From: Betaproteobacteria bacterium
Lineage (GTDB): Bacteria > Pseudomonadota > Gammaproteobacteria > Burkholderiales > SG8-39
Assembly (NCBI GenBank): GCA_009693435.1
Contig: SHXF01000048.1
Span: 1 to 33,717, forward strand
Direction of reading: 5' to 3'
Length of the DNA stretch: 33,717 nucleotides
The notes beneath the pieces were generated by a model. It was not told where the DNA came from and ran no database searches. It saw only the letters and a list, made by a program, of their open reading frames with translations. Positions within the stretch are counted from its first letter, which is position 1. The number at the start of each line of letters is the position of its first letter. The position numbers were made by a program, and so were the translations under genes. Below are positions 1-6,542 of this stretch, piece by piece.

Positions 1-95
1 GCGCATCGCCAGCGTCAATCATCCAAAGACAAGGAAAACCATCCGAAAGAGCCCCTTCCATGAACAGCTAAACAACGACTTTCATCCCCGTCAAA

Positions 96-123
96 CCGGT
101 CAAGATGATTGTCGTTTGACCGG
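96..123. other. Inverted repeat, 8-bp arms (possible operator or terminator)
   Basis: CCGGTCAA at 96-103 is matched perfectly by TTGACCGG at 116-123 across a 12-nt loop. A second overlapping inverted pair, GTCAAAC 90-96 and GTTTGAC 114-120, shares the same centre region. It lies about 140 bp upstream of the scramblase-like gene. No T-tract follows, so an operator is as likely as a terminator. The rest of 1-259 holds nothing I can assign. Confidence 0.3.
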
Positions 124-259
124 CCATGCTGCTTGACGCCGTCCAGCGTCGATTCAAACGTCCCGCGGATTGCGTCGCGTGGCGCAGGAACAGGGCCTGG
201 TTTGGTGCGCGATAAAATCCTCCGGCAGGCTCCCGTTCTCGAACTGACCGACCGCGATC

Positions 260-1018
260 ATGAGCAGCAGCTACGCAGGCAAGCCTTGTCCGAAGTGCGC
301 CCATGTGCGCGCAGAGTCGGAAACCGCACCCGACTGGCAATGCCCGAAGTGCGCTATTGCCTACGCCAAGTTAGTCGGCGCCCAATCGCATCCCGTGTCC
401 GGCGCGGCCGGCCTTCGTGCCTCCGGGGGCGGATCCGGTGCGTCGGATCTGGATCGGACCGGCCACCCGGAAGTCTTCATAACGCAAAAATTCGAGTTGG
501 CGGAACTGTCCGGATTCGAAGCCAGAAATCGCTACCGGATTTCCGACGCACGAGGGAACCCGATCGGCTATGCGGCCGAGGAAGGGGGCGGAGGATTCGG
601 CTTCCTGCGTCGCCAGCTGTTCGGCCACTGGCGGTCTTTTGAGATCCATTTCTACGACAACGCCCGTCGGGCGGTGCTTCACGCCGTGCATCCCTTCCGG
701 TTCCATTTCTCGCGCCTGGAAATTTTCGACTCGAACCACCGTCTCATCGGCGCCGTTCAAAGAAGGTTTTCACTTCTGACAAAGCGGTTTTGCGTCGAGA
801 ACCATCGTGGAGTTCCCATCATGGAAGTGGCCTCTCCTATCTGGAAATTATGGACGTTCCCGTTCATTGCCGACGGCGCAGAGGTGGCTTCGGTGAACAA
901 GAAATGGTCCGGGATCCTGAGCGAAGCTTTCACCGACCGGGATAATTTTCAGGTGGAATTCCATACCCAGGATCTCCCCAATGATCAGAGAAAGGTCATT
1001 CTGGCCGCTGCGATCTAG
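260..1018 (+). CDS. Scramblase/LURP-one-like protein with N-terminal zinc ribbon, C-terminus cut by amber codon
   Basis: Predicted 252 aa. The N-terminus carries two CPKC knuckles (residues 10-13 and 28-31) that form a likely zinc ribbon, followed by a Gly/Ser-rich linker. Residues from about 75 on resemble the scramblase/LURP-one beta-barrel fold (FEVHFYD-, HPFRFxFSRLEI- and LWTFPF-like stretches). Family members normally end in a hydrophobic helix followed by an acidic D-L-x-Y/W-F-E segment. Here the frame stops at TAG 1016-1018 just after KVILAAAI. The next in-frame codons read VDLMYFEEK and run to another stop at 1073-1075. The TAG therefore looks like a recent nonsense mutation or a readthrough site near the conserved end. 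There is no strong ribosome site before the ATG. The biochemical role of bacterial members is not settled. Confidence 0.7.
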   Translation: MSSSYAGKPCPKCAHVRAESETAPDWQCPKCAIAYAKLVGAQSHPVSGAAGLRASGGGSGASDLDRTGHPEVFITQKFELAELSGFEARNRYRISDARGNPIGYAAEEGGGGFGFLRRQLFGHWRSFEIHFYDNARRAVLHAVHPFRFHFSRLEIFDSNHRLIGAVQRRFSLLTKRFCVENHRGVPIMEVASPIWKLWTFPFIADGAEVASVNKKWSGILSEAFTDRDNFQVEFHTQDLPNDQRKVILAAAI

Positions 1019-1212
1019 GTGGACCTGATGTATTTCGAAGAAAAGGCTTCCATCATCCCAACGTTGGCGGACTAGATTCGACTGGTTGGCCGAAACGCGC
1101 ATGTTGCCCTCGTTGTACATACTGACCGGCGCGTCCCCTCAGGCGCTACGGCTTGCCCCGAGCGGCGTGGCAGTGACCTGCGAGCCTCCCCTGCCGCCCG
1201 ACCCACCACAGG

Positions 1213-1904
1213 ATGGCCGCCATGCCCGGAAAACGGCGTGACCGGGCGCGCCGGGCCGGCGTTGTCATTGTCGACGATCATCCCGTGGTGTGGCGCGGGC
1301 TGTGCTCGCTGATCGACAGCGAGCCTGACCTCGCGGTCTGCCGGTAGGCCACCAACTGCCAGGGCGCGCTGCAGGTTATCGGGCAGAGCGCACCCGGGCT
1401 GATGATCGTCGATCTCGCGCTGGAGGGCAGCGATGACGGCCTGGACCTGGTGAAAGCCATGAAGGCCCGCCTTCCGAAGATCCCGGTGCTGGTGCTCTCG
1501 ATGCACGCCGAAGCCGTGTATGCCGAGCACGCCCTGCGGGCCGGCGCGCGCGGCTATGTCTCCAAGCAACAGCTGGGTGAGACGGTGCTCATCGCCATCC
1601 GCCGTTTGCTCGGCGGCGAGATGTACATGAGCGACGCGCTTGCGGCGCGGCTGGCGGCGCAATTCGTCGGCGGGCAAACGCGCGACCGGCCTCGCCCCTG
1701 GCGCGGCTCAGCGACCGCGAGCTGCAGGTGTTTCGACTCCTCGGTCAGGGCCGGAGCACGCGCCAGATAACGCAGCTCCTCAATCTGAGCATAAAGACGA
1801 TCGAATCCCACCGGGAACACCTCAAGCAGAAGCTGACGCTCAAGACCTCAGCCGAGCTGACCGATCGCGCCATTCAGTGGGTGGAGACCGGCGCTGCCGG
1901 CTGA
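1213..1904 (+). pseudogene. Degenerate NarL/FixJ-type response regulator, copy 1
   Basis: Read across two lesions, this is a receiver domain plus LuxR-type helix-turn-helix. The receiver starts at about codon 17 with VVIVDDHPVV, has a phospho-acceptor Asp in MIVDLAL, and a conserved Lys in GYVSKQ. The C-terminal domain reads LSDRELQVFRLL...IKTIESHREHLKQKL. TAG at 1345-1347 interrupts the receiver. Comparison with the copy at 2738-3252 shows one base missing near 1686, which throws the DNA-binding domain into another frame until TGA 1902-1904. Family members are about 210-230 aa, the length of the reconstructed product. No partner histidine kinase is nearby. As it stands the gene cannot give a working two-domain protein. 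Confidence 0.8.
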
Positions 1905-1913
1905 GCTTGCGGC
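1399..1913 (+). repeat. 515-bp direct repeat, left copy
   Basis: Closely matches 2738-3252 in the same orientation over the same net length of 515 bp. Each copy lacks one base that the other keeps (near 1686 here, near 2766 in the right copy). Similarity begins inside the receiver domain and ends about 9 bases after the regulator's stop codon. The 824 bp between the copies hold a toxin-antitoxin pair. Confidence 0.85.
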
Positions 1914-1958
1914 CCTGCCTCATACCCGGATTGGCATGGACTTGATTGAAAGAGCCAA

Positions 1959-2309
1959 TCAAACGGCGATGGCCTCGACGCCTTTGCGTTCAATCAATTG
2001 AAGCAGTCTGGCTGCGGCACCGGTGGGGTGCTTACCGGAATCCGGCGCTTCCCATTTCTGGACGGTCGAAACGCTGACGTTCAACAGCGCGGCGAAGACC
2101 GATTGGCTCATGAGTGCCCTGGATTTCCTGATCTGCGCTACCTTTTTTGGCGTGAACTCGGGAGGCTTCCGGCAAAGCGTTTGAATCTGCGCCATGTCCG
2201 GCTTGGTTATCAGGCCATGGGCGTTCAGGGCGCCGGCCATCTGCGCCAGTTCATCGAGCATCCGACGATCGTCGAACTCCGGCTGTTTGTATTTTGTGCG
2301 TTCAGTCAT
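1959..2309 (-). CDS. XRE-family antitoxin (HigA/NadS-like)
   Basis: Predicted 116 aa DNA-binding antitoxin paired with the RelE-type toxin just upstream. The C-terminal half has a Cro/C1-type helix-turn-helix: VAQIRKSRALMSQSVFAALL, then NVSVSTVQKWE, with the family's KWE ending the recognition helix. ATG at 2309 is chosen because GGAGAT precedes it at good spacing; a frame start at 2336 would lie inside the toxin gene without a ribosome site. The start overlaps the toxin's end by 8 nt (ATGACTGA), which implies translational coupling and toxin-first order as in higBA loci. Such proteins neutralise the toxin and repress the shared promoter. It is a distant relative of the orphan antitoxin at 4168-4491, sharing the STVxKWE motif. 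Confidence 0.8.
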   Translation of the reverse strand: MTERTKYKQPEFDDRRMLDELAQMAGALNAHGLITKPDMAQIQTLCRKPPEFTPKKVAQIRKSRALMSQSVFAALLNVSVSTVQKWEAPDSGKHPTGAAARLLQLIERKGVEAIAV

Positions 2310-2682
2310 GGCATATCTCCTCAATCGTTCCGGCATCGAGCATTTCGGTCATCTTCGCGGTGCCGACATTTTCAAGCCCCTTGGCGAGCAACTTTGCCGC
2401 CTCGACAACCTTGTCGGAAAAATCTCTTCCTGGATCATTCTTCTCCCGTCCGACCAGGAAGAAGAGGGCGCTTTCGTGCTTCTTGGCGACCAGCGCTCGG
2501 ATCGAGCCGCTTTTCCCCTGACCAGCAATTGCAACGCGCTTCTTGCATACGCCGCCGCCAAGGTCCGCCTCGAAAATTCCTTGTTCGATTTCGCGAGCGG
2601 CGGTGCAGAGCGCTTTTTCGCTCACGAGTTTCCTTGCCCATCGCGCGAAGGTTTTAAGCTTGAATACCCGTTTGGTGCACAT
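2302..2682 (-). CDS. RelE/HigB-like toxin (RelE family, PF06296 type)
   Basis: Predicted 126 aa. The diagnostic stretch is CKKRVAIAGQGKSGSIRALV (about residues 46-65), followed by ALFFLVGREKND and a helical C-terminus, the pattern of RelE-superfamily toxins annotated under PF06296. Characterised RelE relatives cut mRNA on the ribosome; for this subfamily that is inference. The ATG at 2682 begins MCTKRVFKLKTFARWA, which fits the usual short N-terminus; the frame stays open upstream but enters the regulator repeat. No clear ribosome site precedes the ATG and a good promoter sits directly against it, so the message may be leaderless. The gene overlaps the antitoxin by 8 nt. The pair sits between the two response-regulator repeats. 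Confidence 0.8.
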   Translation of the reverse strand: MCTKRVFKLKTFARWARKLVSEKALCTAAREIEQGIFEADLGGGVCKKRVAIAGQGKSGSIRALVAKKHESALFFLVGREKNDPGRDFSDKVVEAAKLLAKGLENVGTAKMTEMLDAGTIEEICHD

Positions 2683-2688
2683 GGAGTG

Positions 2689-2717
2689 CTTATAGCATGC
2701 CATAGCACCACGTGCAA
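2689..2717 (-). promoter_or_regulatory. Putative sigma-70 promoter and operator of the RelE/HigA-like module
   Basis: On the minus strand TTGCAC (2717-2712) and TATAAG (2694-2689) are separated by exactly 17 bp. The spacer contains a near-palindrome, TATAGCATGCCATA on the plus strand (2691-2704), one mismatched pair from perfect, which is a plausible antitoxin operator. The expected start of transcription falls at or next to the toxin ATG (2682). Confidence 0.55.
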
Positions 2718-2737
2718 TAGCAATTGGACAGTCCATG

Positions 2738-3243
2738 CTGGTGATTGTCGATCCCGCGATCGAGGCAGCGAAGACGGCCTGGACCTGGTGAAGGCCATGA
2801 AGGCCCGCCTTCCGAAGATCCCGGTGCTGGTGCTCTCGATGCACGCCGAAGCCGTGTATGCCGAGCGCGCCCTGCGGGCCGGCGCGGGCGGCTATGTCTC
2901 CAAGCAACAGCTGGGCGAGACGGTGCTCATCGCTATCCGTCGTTTGCTCGGCGGCGAGATGTACATGAGCGAGGCGCTCGCGGCGCGGCTGGCGGTGCAG
3001 TTCGTCGGCGGGCAAACGCGCGAGCCGGCCTCGCCCCTGGCGCGGCTCAGCGACCGCGAGCTGCAGGTGTATTGACTCCTCGGTCAGGGCCGGAGCACGC
3101 GGCAGATTGCGCAGGCCCTCAATCTGGGCGTGAAGACGATCGAATCCCACCGGGAACACATCAAGCAGAAGCTGAAGCTCAAGACCTCAGCCGAGTTGAC
3201 CCATCGCGCCATTCAGTGGGTGGAGACCGGCGCTGCCGGCTGA
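2738..3243 (+). pseudogene. Degenerate NarL/FixJ-type response regulator, copy 2 (5'-truncated)
   Basis: Lacks the first third of the receiver domain. The remainder reads DGLDLVKAMKARLPKIPVLVLSMHAEAVYAE...GYVSKQQLGE, then the LuxR-type domain LSDRELQVY, stop, LLGQGRSTRQIAQALNLGVKTIESHREHIKQKL. One base is missing near 2766 relative to copy 1 (GAGGGCAGC there, GAGGCAGC here). A CGA-to-TGA change gives a stop at 3073-3075 inside the helix-turn-helix. The lesions differ from those in copy 1, so the two copies decayed independently after duplication. No working product is expected. Confidence 0.8.
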
Positions 3244-3252
3244 GCCTGCGGC
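2738..3252 (+). repeat. 515-bp direct repeat, right copy
   Basis: Second copy of the repeat at 1399-1913. It holds only the 3' part of the regulator: sequence upstream of 2738 does not continue the receiver domain and instead belongs to the toxin promoter. The left boundary is therefore the breakpoint of the duplication or insertion. Confidence 0.85.
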
Positions 3253-3328
3253 TCGCATGGGGTTTCCCCCGCGCGACGACCGGCAGATCGCCATTGCGCA
3301 ACTGCGCCCGGGGACCGGGTTCGACAAC

Positions 3329-3634
3329 TCAAGCATGATCCACCTGCGCCACCAGCTTCACACCCAGCGCCTTGCACACCCGGCTGATCGTATCGAAGCG
3401 CGGCTGCGCGTCACGTCGCAGCGCCCGGTACAAAGCCTCGCGGGTTATCCCGGAGGCCTTGGCGATCTCGCTCATGCCTCGTGCTCGGGCAATGTCGCCC
3501 AGCGCCGCCGCAAGCAGAGAAGGGTCGTTGTCTTCGAGCACGACGGTCAAGTATTCAGCCATCGCCTGCTCGCTGTCCAGGTGCTCGGAAAAATCAAACT
3601 CGGGCAGATCGGCGATGCGGGTCTTCTTTGTCAT
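3329..3634 (-). CDS. HigA-type antitoxin (putative addiction module antidote)
   Basis: Predicted 101 aa. The order of conserved pieces matches addiction-module antidote proteins paired with Gp49/HigB toxins: an N-terminal FDFSEHLDSEQAMAEYL toxin-binding stretch (about residues 12-30), then DPSLLAAALGDIARARGMSEIAKASGITREALYRAL, a helix-turn-helix, and LGVKLV near the end. ATG at 3634 lies 3 nt after the toxin stop, with GAGGAG inside the toxin's final codons as ribosome site, so it should be translated together with the toxin. It would neutralise the toxin and probably binds the inverted repeat at 3941-3962 to autoregulate the pair. Confidence 0.85.
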   Translation of the reverse strand: MTKKTRIADLPEFDFSEHLDSEQAMAEYLTVVLEDNDPSLLAAALGDIARARGMSEIAKASGITREALYRALRRDAQPRFDTISRVCKALGVKLVAQVDHA

Positions 3635-3637
3635 GGT

Positions 3638-3874
3638 TCACTCCTCTATCGTGGCCGCGAGTTTTACGGCCTTGGCAATGTCGGCGGCCTGTGACGATTT
3701 GTCACCACCACCCAGCATCAAGATCAGCAACTCGCCGCGCCGGATGTAGTACATGCGCCAGCCCGGCCCGAAATGCTCGCGCATCTCGAAAACGCCATCG
3801 CCGACCGGCTTCACGTCTCCGAGATTTCCCAGCGTAGCCTTCCGCAAGCGGGTCAGCAAACGGCGATGTGTCAA
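3638..3874 (-). CDS. HigB/Gp49-type RelE/ParE toxin with unusual or lost start
   Basis: The call from TTG 3874 gives 78 aa: THRRLLTRLRKATLGNLGDVKPVGDGVFEMREHFGPGWRMYY...LLILMLGGGDKSSQ, a clear match to HigB/Gp49-type toxins (GDVKPV, E-x-R-x-x-x-G-P-G-x-R, GGDKSSQ). Family members normally have about 20 more residues. The upstream in-frame codons, open back to TAA 3956-3958, read IKRTEKFNAWLFALEDGL, which is the family's normal first strand and helix. No ATG, GTG or TTG occurs in that stretch; only CTG 3926-3928, ATC 3923-3925 or ATT 3950-3952 are available. GAGGA lies 4 nt before TTG 3874. So either a near-cognate start near 3928 makes the full toxin, or the start was lost and only a shortened, probably harmless, protein is made. 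Confidence 0.75.
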   Translation of the reverse strand: MTHRRLLTRLRKATLGNLGDVKPVGDGVFEMREHFGPGWRMYYIRRGELLILMLGGGDKSSQAADIAKAVKLAATIEE

Positions 3875-3940
3875 TCCATCCTCGAGGGCGAACAGCCAAG
3901 CATTAAATTTTTCGGTGCGCTTGATCAGATACCTGCGCGG

Positions 3941-3969
3941 ACTGTAATCAATCGGTTACAGTGTGTCAA
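3941..3969 (-). promoter_or_regulatory. Promoter and operator of the HigB/HigA pair
   Basis: On the minus strand a perfect TTGACA -35 (3969-3964) is 17 bp from TACAGT (3946-3941). A perfect inverted repeat, ACTGTAA (3941-3947) and TTACAGT (3956-3962), covers the -10 and most of the spacer, the classic position for antitoxin repression. Transcription should begin near 3934, so coding must start downstream of that point. Confidence 0.65.
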
Positions 3970-4155
3970 CGCCGTCACCTGTTTCGACACTCCATGCACG
4001 CGTACACGAACGGGCACAAGTACCACGCAAGTGATTTCACTTTCGGCAATCGTCCGTACTGCGCAAGCGAGAACATGCGAGCTACCGCTCCACAAGAGAC
4101 GGAATCGAAACCCCCGTCGTTCCAATTGGTGCCCACGTCGATAGTGAAGCTTTAC

Positions 4156-4160
4156 AGGAG
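4156..4160 (+). promoter_or_regulatory. Ribosome binding site deciding the start of the orphan antitoxin
   Basis: AGGAG ends 7 nt before ATG 4168. This selects 4168 over the in-frame start at 3961, whose extra residues have no antitoxin character. I found no toxin-like reading frame in 3963-4167. Confidence 0.65.
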
Positions 4161-4167
4161 ATTTGTC

Positions 4168-4491
4168 ATGACTGCCAGGAATAAAGCCGCAAGCCCGATT
4201 CTGGATGCGGTCCACGAAACCGCGCGTGATCTGCACACAGCAGGTTTTATCGACAAGCGTCGGATGCTCGAGTACGACGCGTTGTGCCTTGCGCCGGTAC
4301 CGGCGTATTCGAGCAGTCGGATCCGCGCGCTGCGAGTTCGCCACAAGCTCAGTCAAGCGGTGCTGGCCGCCGTGCTCAACGCCAGCCTGTCTACGGTGCG
4401 CAAATGGGAGATCGGCACGAAACACCCGAGCGGCCCTTCGCTGAAACTCCTCAATCTGCTGGACCGAAAGGGTCTGGAAGCGTTGATCTGA
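4168..4491 (+). CDS. Orphan XRE-family antitoxin (HigA/NadS-like)
   Basis: Predicted 107 aa. The helix-turn-helix lies at about residues 52-80: IRALRVRHKLSQAVLAAVLNASLSTVRKWEIG, then the short helical tail SGPSLKLLNLLDRKGLEALI typical of HigA2/NadS antitoxins. It resembles the antitoxin at 1959-2309 in layout and in the STVxKWE motif but is clearly diverged. No toxin partner is visible on either side: the upstream 200 bp have no RelE-like frame, and downstream a TRAP gene converges from the other strand. It may be a solitary repressor, a remnant of a dismantled module, or an anti-addiction protein able to neutralise related toxins. Confidence 0.75.
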   Translation: MTARNKAASPILDAVHETARDLHTAGFIDKRRMLEYDALCLAPVPAYSSSRIRALRVRHKLSQAVLAAVLNASLSTVRKWEIGTKHPSGPSLKLLNLLDRKGLEALI

Positions 4492-4614
4492 CCGAGAGTG
4501 GTGAGAGCCGTGAGAGTGGTTCGCGACGACGCCGGACGCGATGCCCCCGGCATCACGCCTGTCCGCAGGCAGACGCCATACACGCGACATTCAGCGACCT
4601 TGTAACCCGGCGCG

Positions 4615-5919
4615 TTATCGCCCCATCGTCTGCGGCAGCCAGATCGCCAGCCCCGGAATCAGCACCAGCACCAGGATGCGCACCACATCGGCCATGACGA
4701 AGGGCAGGATGCCGCGCACTATGGTCTGCATCGGGAGATTGGGGACGACCGCGCTGATCACGAAAAGGTTCATGCCCACGGGCGGCGTGATGGTGCCGAT
4801 TTCGGCGAGGGTCACCAGGATCACGCCGAACCAGATCGGATCGAAGCCGAGCGCCTTGATCAGCGGAAACACCGTGCCTATGGTCAAGAGGATCATCGAC
4901 AGGCTGTCCATCAGGCAGCCGAGTATCAGGTAAAACACGCAGATCAGAAACAGCACCCAGTAACGATTCCACCCGGATTCCTGGATCATCCCGATGAGCA
5001 TCTGCGTCAGGCCGGTCGCATCGATGAAGTAGTTGAGGATGGTGGCGCCGATGAGTATGAAAAAAATCATCGCCGTCGTCTCGGCGGTCTCGGTGAACCC
5101 TGCGCCGAGCACTTTCCACGTCAGGCGACCGCTGATCGCGGTCATGAGGATGGCGCCGAATGCGCCGACGCTGGCGGCCTCAGTCGGTGAAAACCAGCCG
5201 AAATAGATACCGCCCAGCACCACGCCGAACAGGGCCACCACCTGCCAAACTTCGCGCAAACCCTTGATCCGCTCGGACCAGCTCGCCCTGGCGGCAGCCG
5301 GTCCCATTTTCGGATTGCGCAGGGTCATCCAGTTGACCGCGCCCATGTAAAGGACTGCGCCGAGGATGCCGGGAATGATCCCGGCGATGAACAGGGCGCC
5401 GATCGAGGTTTCGGTCATCAGCCCGTAGACGACGAAGGCGATGCTGGGCGGGATCATGATGCCGAGCGTGCCCCCGGCGGCGACCGAGGCCGAAGCCAGG
5501 CGATCGTCATAGCCGCGCGCGCGCATTTCGGGCATGGCAATGCGGCCTATGGTCGCCGCCGTGGCAATGGTGGAGCCGCACACCGCGCCGAACATGGCCG
5601 ACGCGCCTATGGTGGCCATGGCGAGTCCGCCGCGCCAATGGGCGACGAAAGCGGAAACGAGGTTGTAGAGGCTGCGCGACATGCCGCCGTGCGCGGCAAA
5701 CACGCCCATCATGATGAACAGCGGCACCACCGACAGGCTGATCGGGAACACCGACTCGAAGGCGGCCCGGCCGAGCACGAAGCCGACGTTCGAAAATCCG
5801 CCGACTATCCCGTAGCCCACCGCACCCACCACGCCCATGGCAATCGCAACCGGCACGCGCAGCATGATGAGCAGCACGACGATGCCGAATCCGACGCCTC
5901 CGATCCATTCCTGGCCCAC
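4615..5919 (-). CDS. dctM: TRAP transporter large permease (DctM)
   Basis: Predicted 434 aa, the normal length for DctM, with about 12 hydrophobic segments over the whole chain. Family stretches visible include PLFIMMGVFAAHGGMSRSLYNL near residue 65, the AMFGAVCGSTIATAATIG region near 110, a GGTLGIMIPPSIAFVVYG motif, and a closing TPPVGMNLFVISAV. DctM is the ion-coupled membrane subunit (sodium symport in studied systems) that takes substrate from the binding protein. The start is GTG 5919, preceded by a G-rich ribosome site; the upstream dctQ stop is 1 nt away. It is the last gene of the dctP-dctQ-dctM operon reading leftward. Substrate unknown. Confidence 0.92.
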   Translation of the reverse strand: MGQEWIGGVGFGIVVLLIMLRVPVAIAMGVVGAVGYGIVGGFSNVGFVLGRAAFESVFPISLSVVPLFIMMGVFAAHGGMSRSLYNLVSAFVAHWRGGLAMATIGASAMFGAVCGSTIATAATIGRIAMPEMRARGYDDRLASASVAAGGTLGIMIPPSIAFVVYGLMTETSIGALFIAGIIPGILGAVLYMGAVNWMTLRNPKMGPAAARASWSERIKGLREVWQVVALFGVVLGGIYFGWFSPTEAASVGAFGAILMTAISGRLTWKVLGAGFTETAETTAMIFFILIGATILNYFIDATGLTQMLIGMIQESGWNRYWVLFLICVFYLILGCLMDSLSMILLTIGTVFPLIKALGFDPIWFGVILVTLAEIGTITPPVGMNLFVISAVVPNLPMQTIVRGILPFVMADVVRILVLVLIPGLAIWLPQTMGR

Positions 5920-5920
5920 G

Positions 5921-6460
5921 CTAGATCCCCCCCGGTTCCCGGTGCGGCAGGCCCAGCGGATCCGTGCCGCGTGCCGCCATCGAGAGATAACGCAAGGCGA
6001 CCGTGAGGCACGCCAGCACGGAGACCCCGAGACCGATGAGCAGCGGCATCCAGTACCAGATGATGGGAATACCGAGGGTCAACGAACTGTCCCCCTTGCC
6101 CACCTGCAATGCCGCCTGCGCGTAGCCATAACGCAGCAGCACCGCGACGAAGACCAGGGTGAGCAGGGCCACGACGCTCTTGAGCACCGCGAGCGCCCGT
6201 CGCGGCAGCGGGTCGGTCACGAACTCCACGCCCACGTGGCCCTCGCGTATGAAGGCGTAGGGCATGGCGAGGCAGATGCAGCTCATAACCATCAGCTGCG
6301 TGATGTCGTTGATCCCGGGAATCGAGAGCGCAATGGTCTTGCGGCCGGAGATGTCGATGATGGAGGCGAGGATGGCGATCAGGATCAGCACCATGCCGGC
6401 GTACGCCAGCACTTTCCCCGCCTGCTCCAGGCCGCGATACAGGGTTCTGATCATGCCCAT
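5921..6460 (-). CDS. dctQ: TRAP transporter small permease (DctQ)
   Basis: Predicted 179 aa from ATG 6460; ATG 6454 is an equally plausible start, and the frame open to 6553 would add a low-complexity head uncharacteristic of the family. Four hydrophobic segments are visible, the first being VLAYAGMVLILIAILASIIDISGR (about residues 14-37), followed by the loop with an EGHVGVEFV motif near residue 80, conserved in DctQ proteins (H-x-x-V-E/D). DctQ packs against DctM and is needed for transport. It ends 1 nt before the dctM GTG, suggesting coupled translation. Confidence 0.88.
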   Translation of the reverse strand: MGMIRTLYRGLEQAGKVLAYAGMVLILIAILASIIDISGRKTIALSIPGINDITQLMVMSCICLAMPYAFIREGHVGVEFVTDPLPRRALAVLKSVVALLTLVFVAVLLRYGYAQAALQVGKGDSSLTLGIPIIWYWMPLLIGLGVSVLACLTVALRYLSMAARGTDPLGLPHREPGGI

Positions 6461-6542
6461 CGCCCGGCGGCCGCGCGCGTGCGGCCGCCGGACGGTGTGT
6501 AACGACTCACGCTGGGGATGTGTCCGCGGCGAGGGAGGGGGA

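Noticed and set aside
2194..3075. 293-codon plus-strand frame joining the toxin region to a regulator fragment
   Set aside because: Its first two thirds are antisense to the toxin and antitoxin genes and only the end is regulator sequence; the frame is an accident of the duplication junction.
3963..4167. Possible toxin gene upstream of the orphan antitoxin
   Set aside because: No frame here shows RelE/HigB-type residues; the open frame from 3961 gives unrelated sequence and lacks a ribosome site.
4492..4614. GAGAGTGGT repeats after the orphan antitoxin
   Set aside because: Two short copies only, in a region with no paired structure; likely chance.
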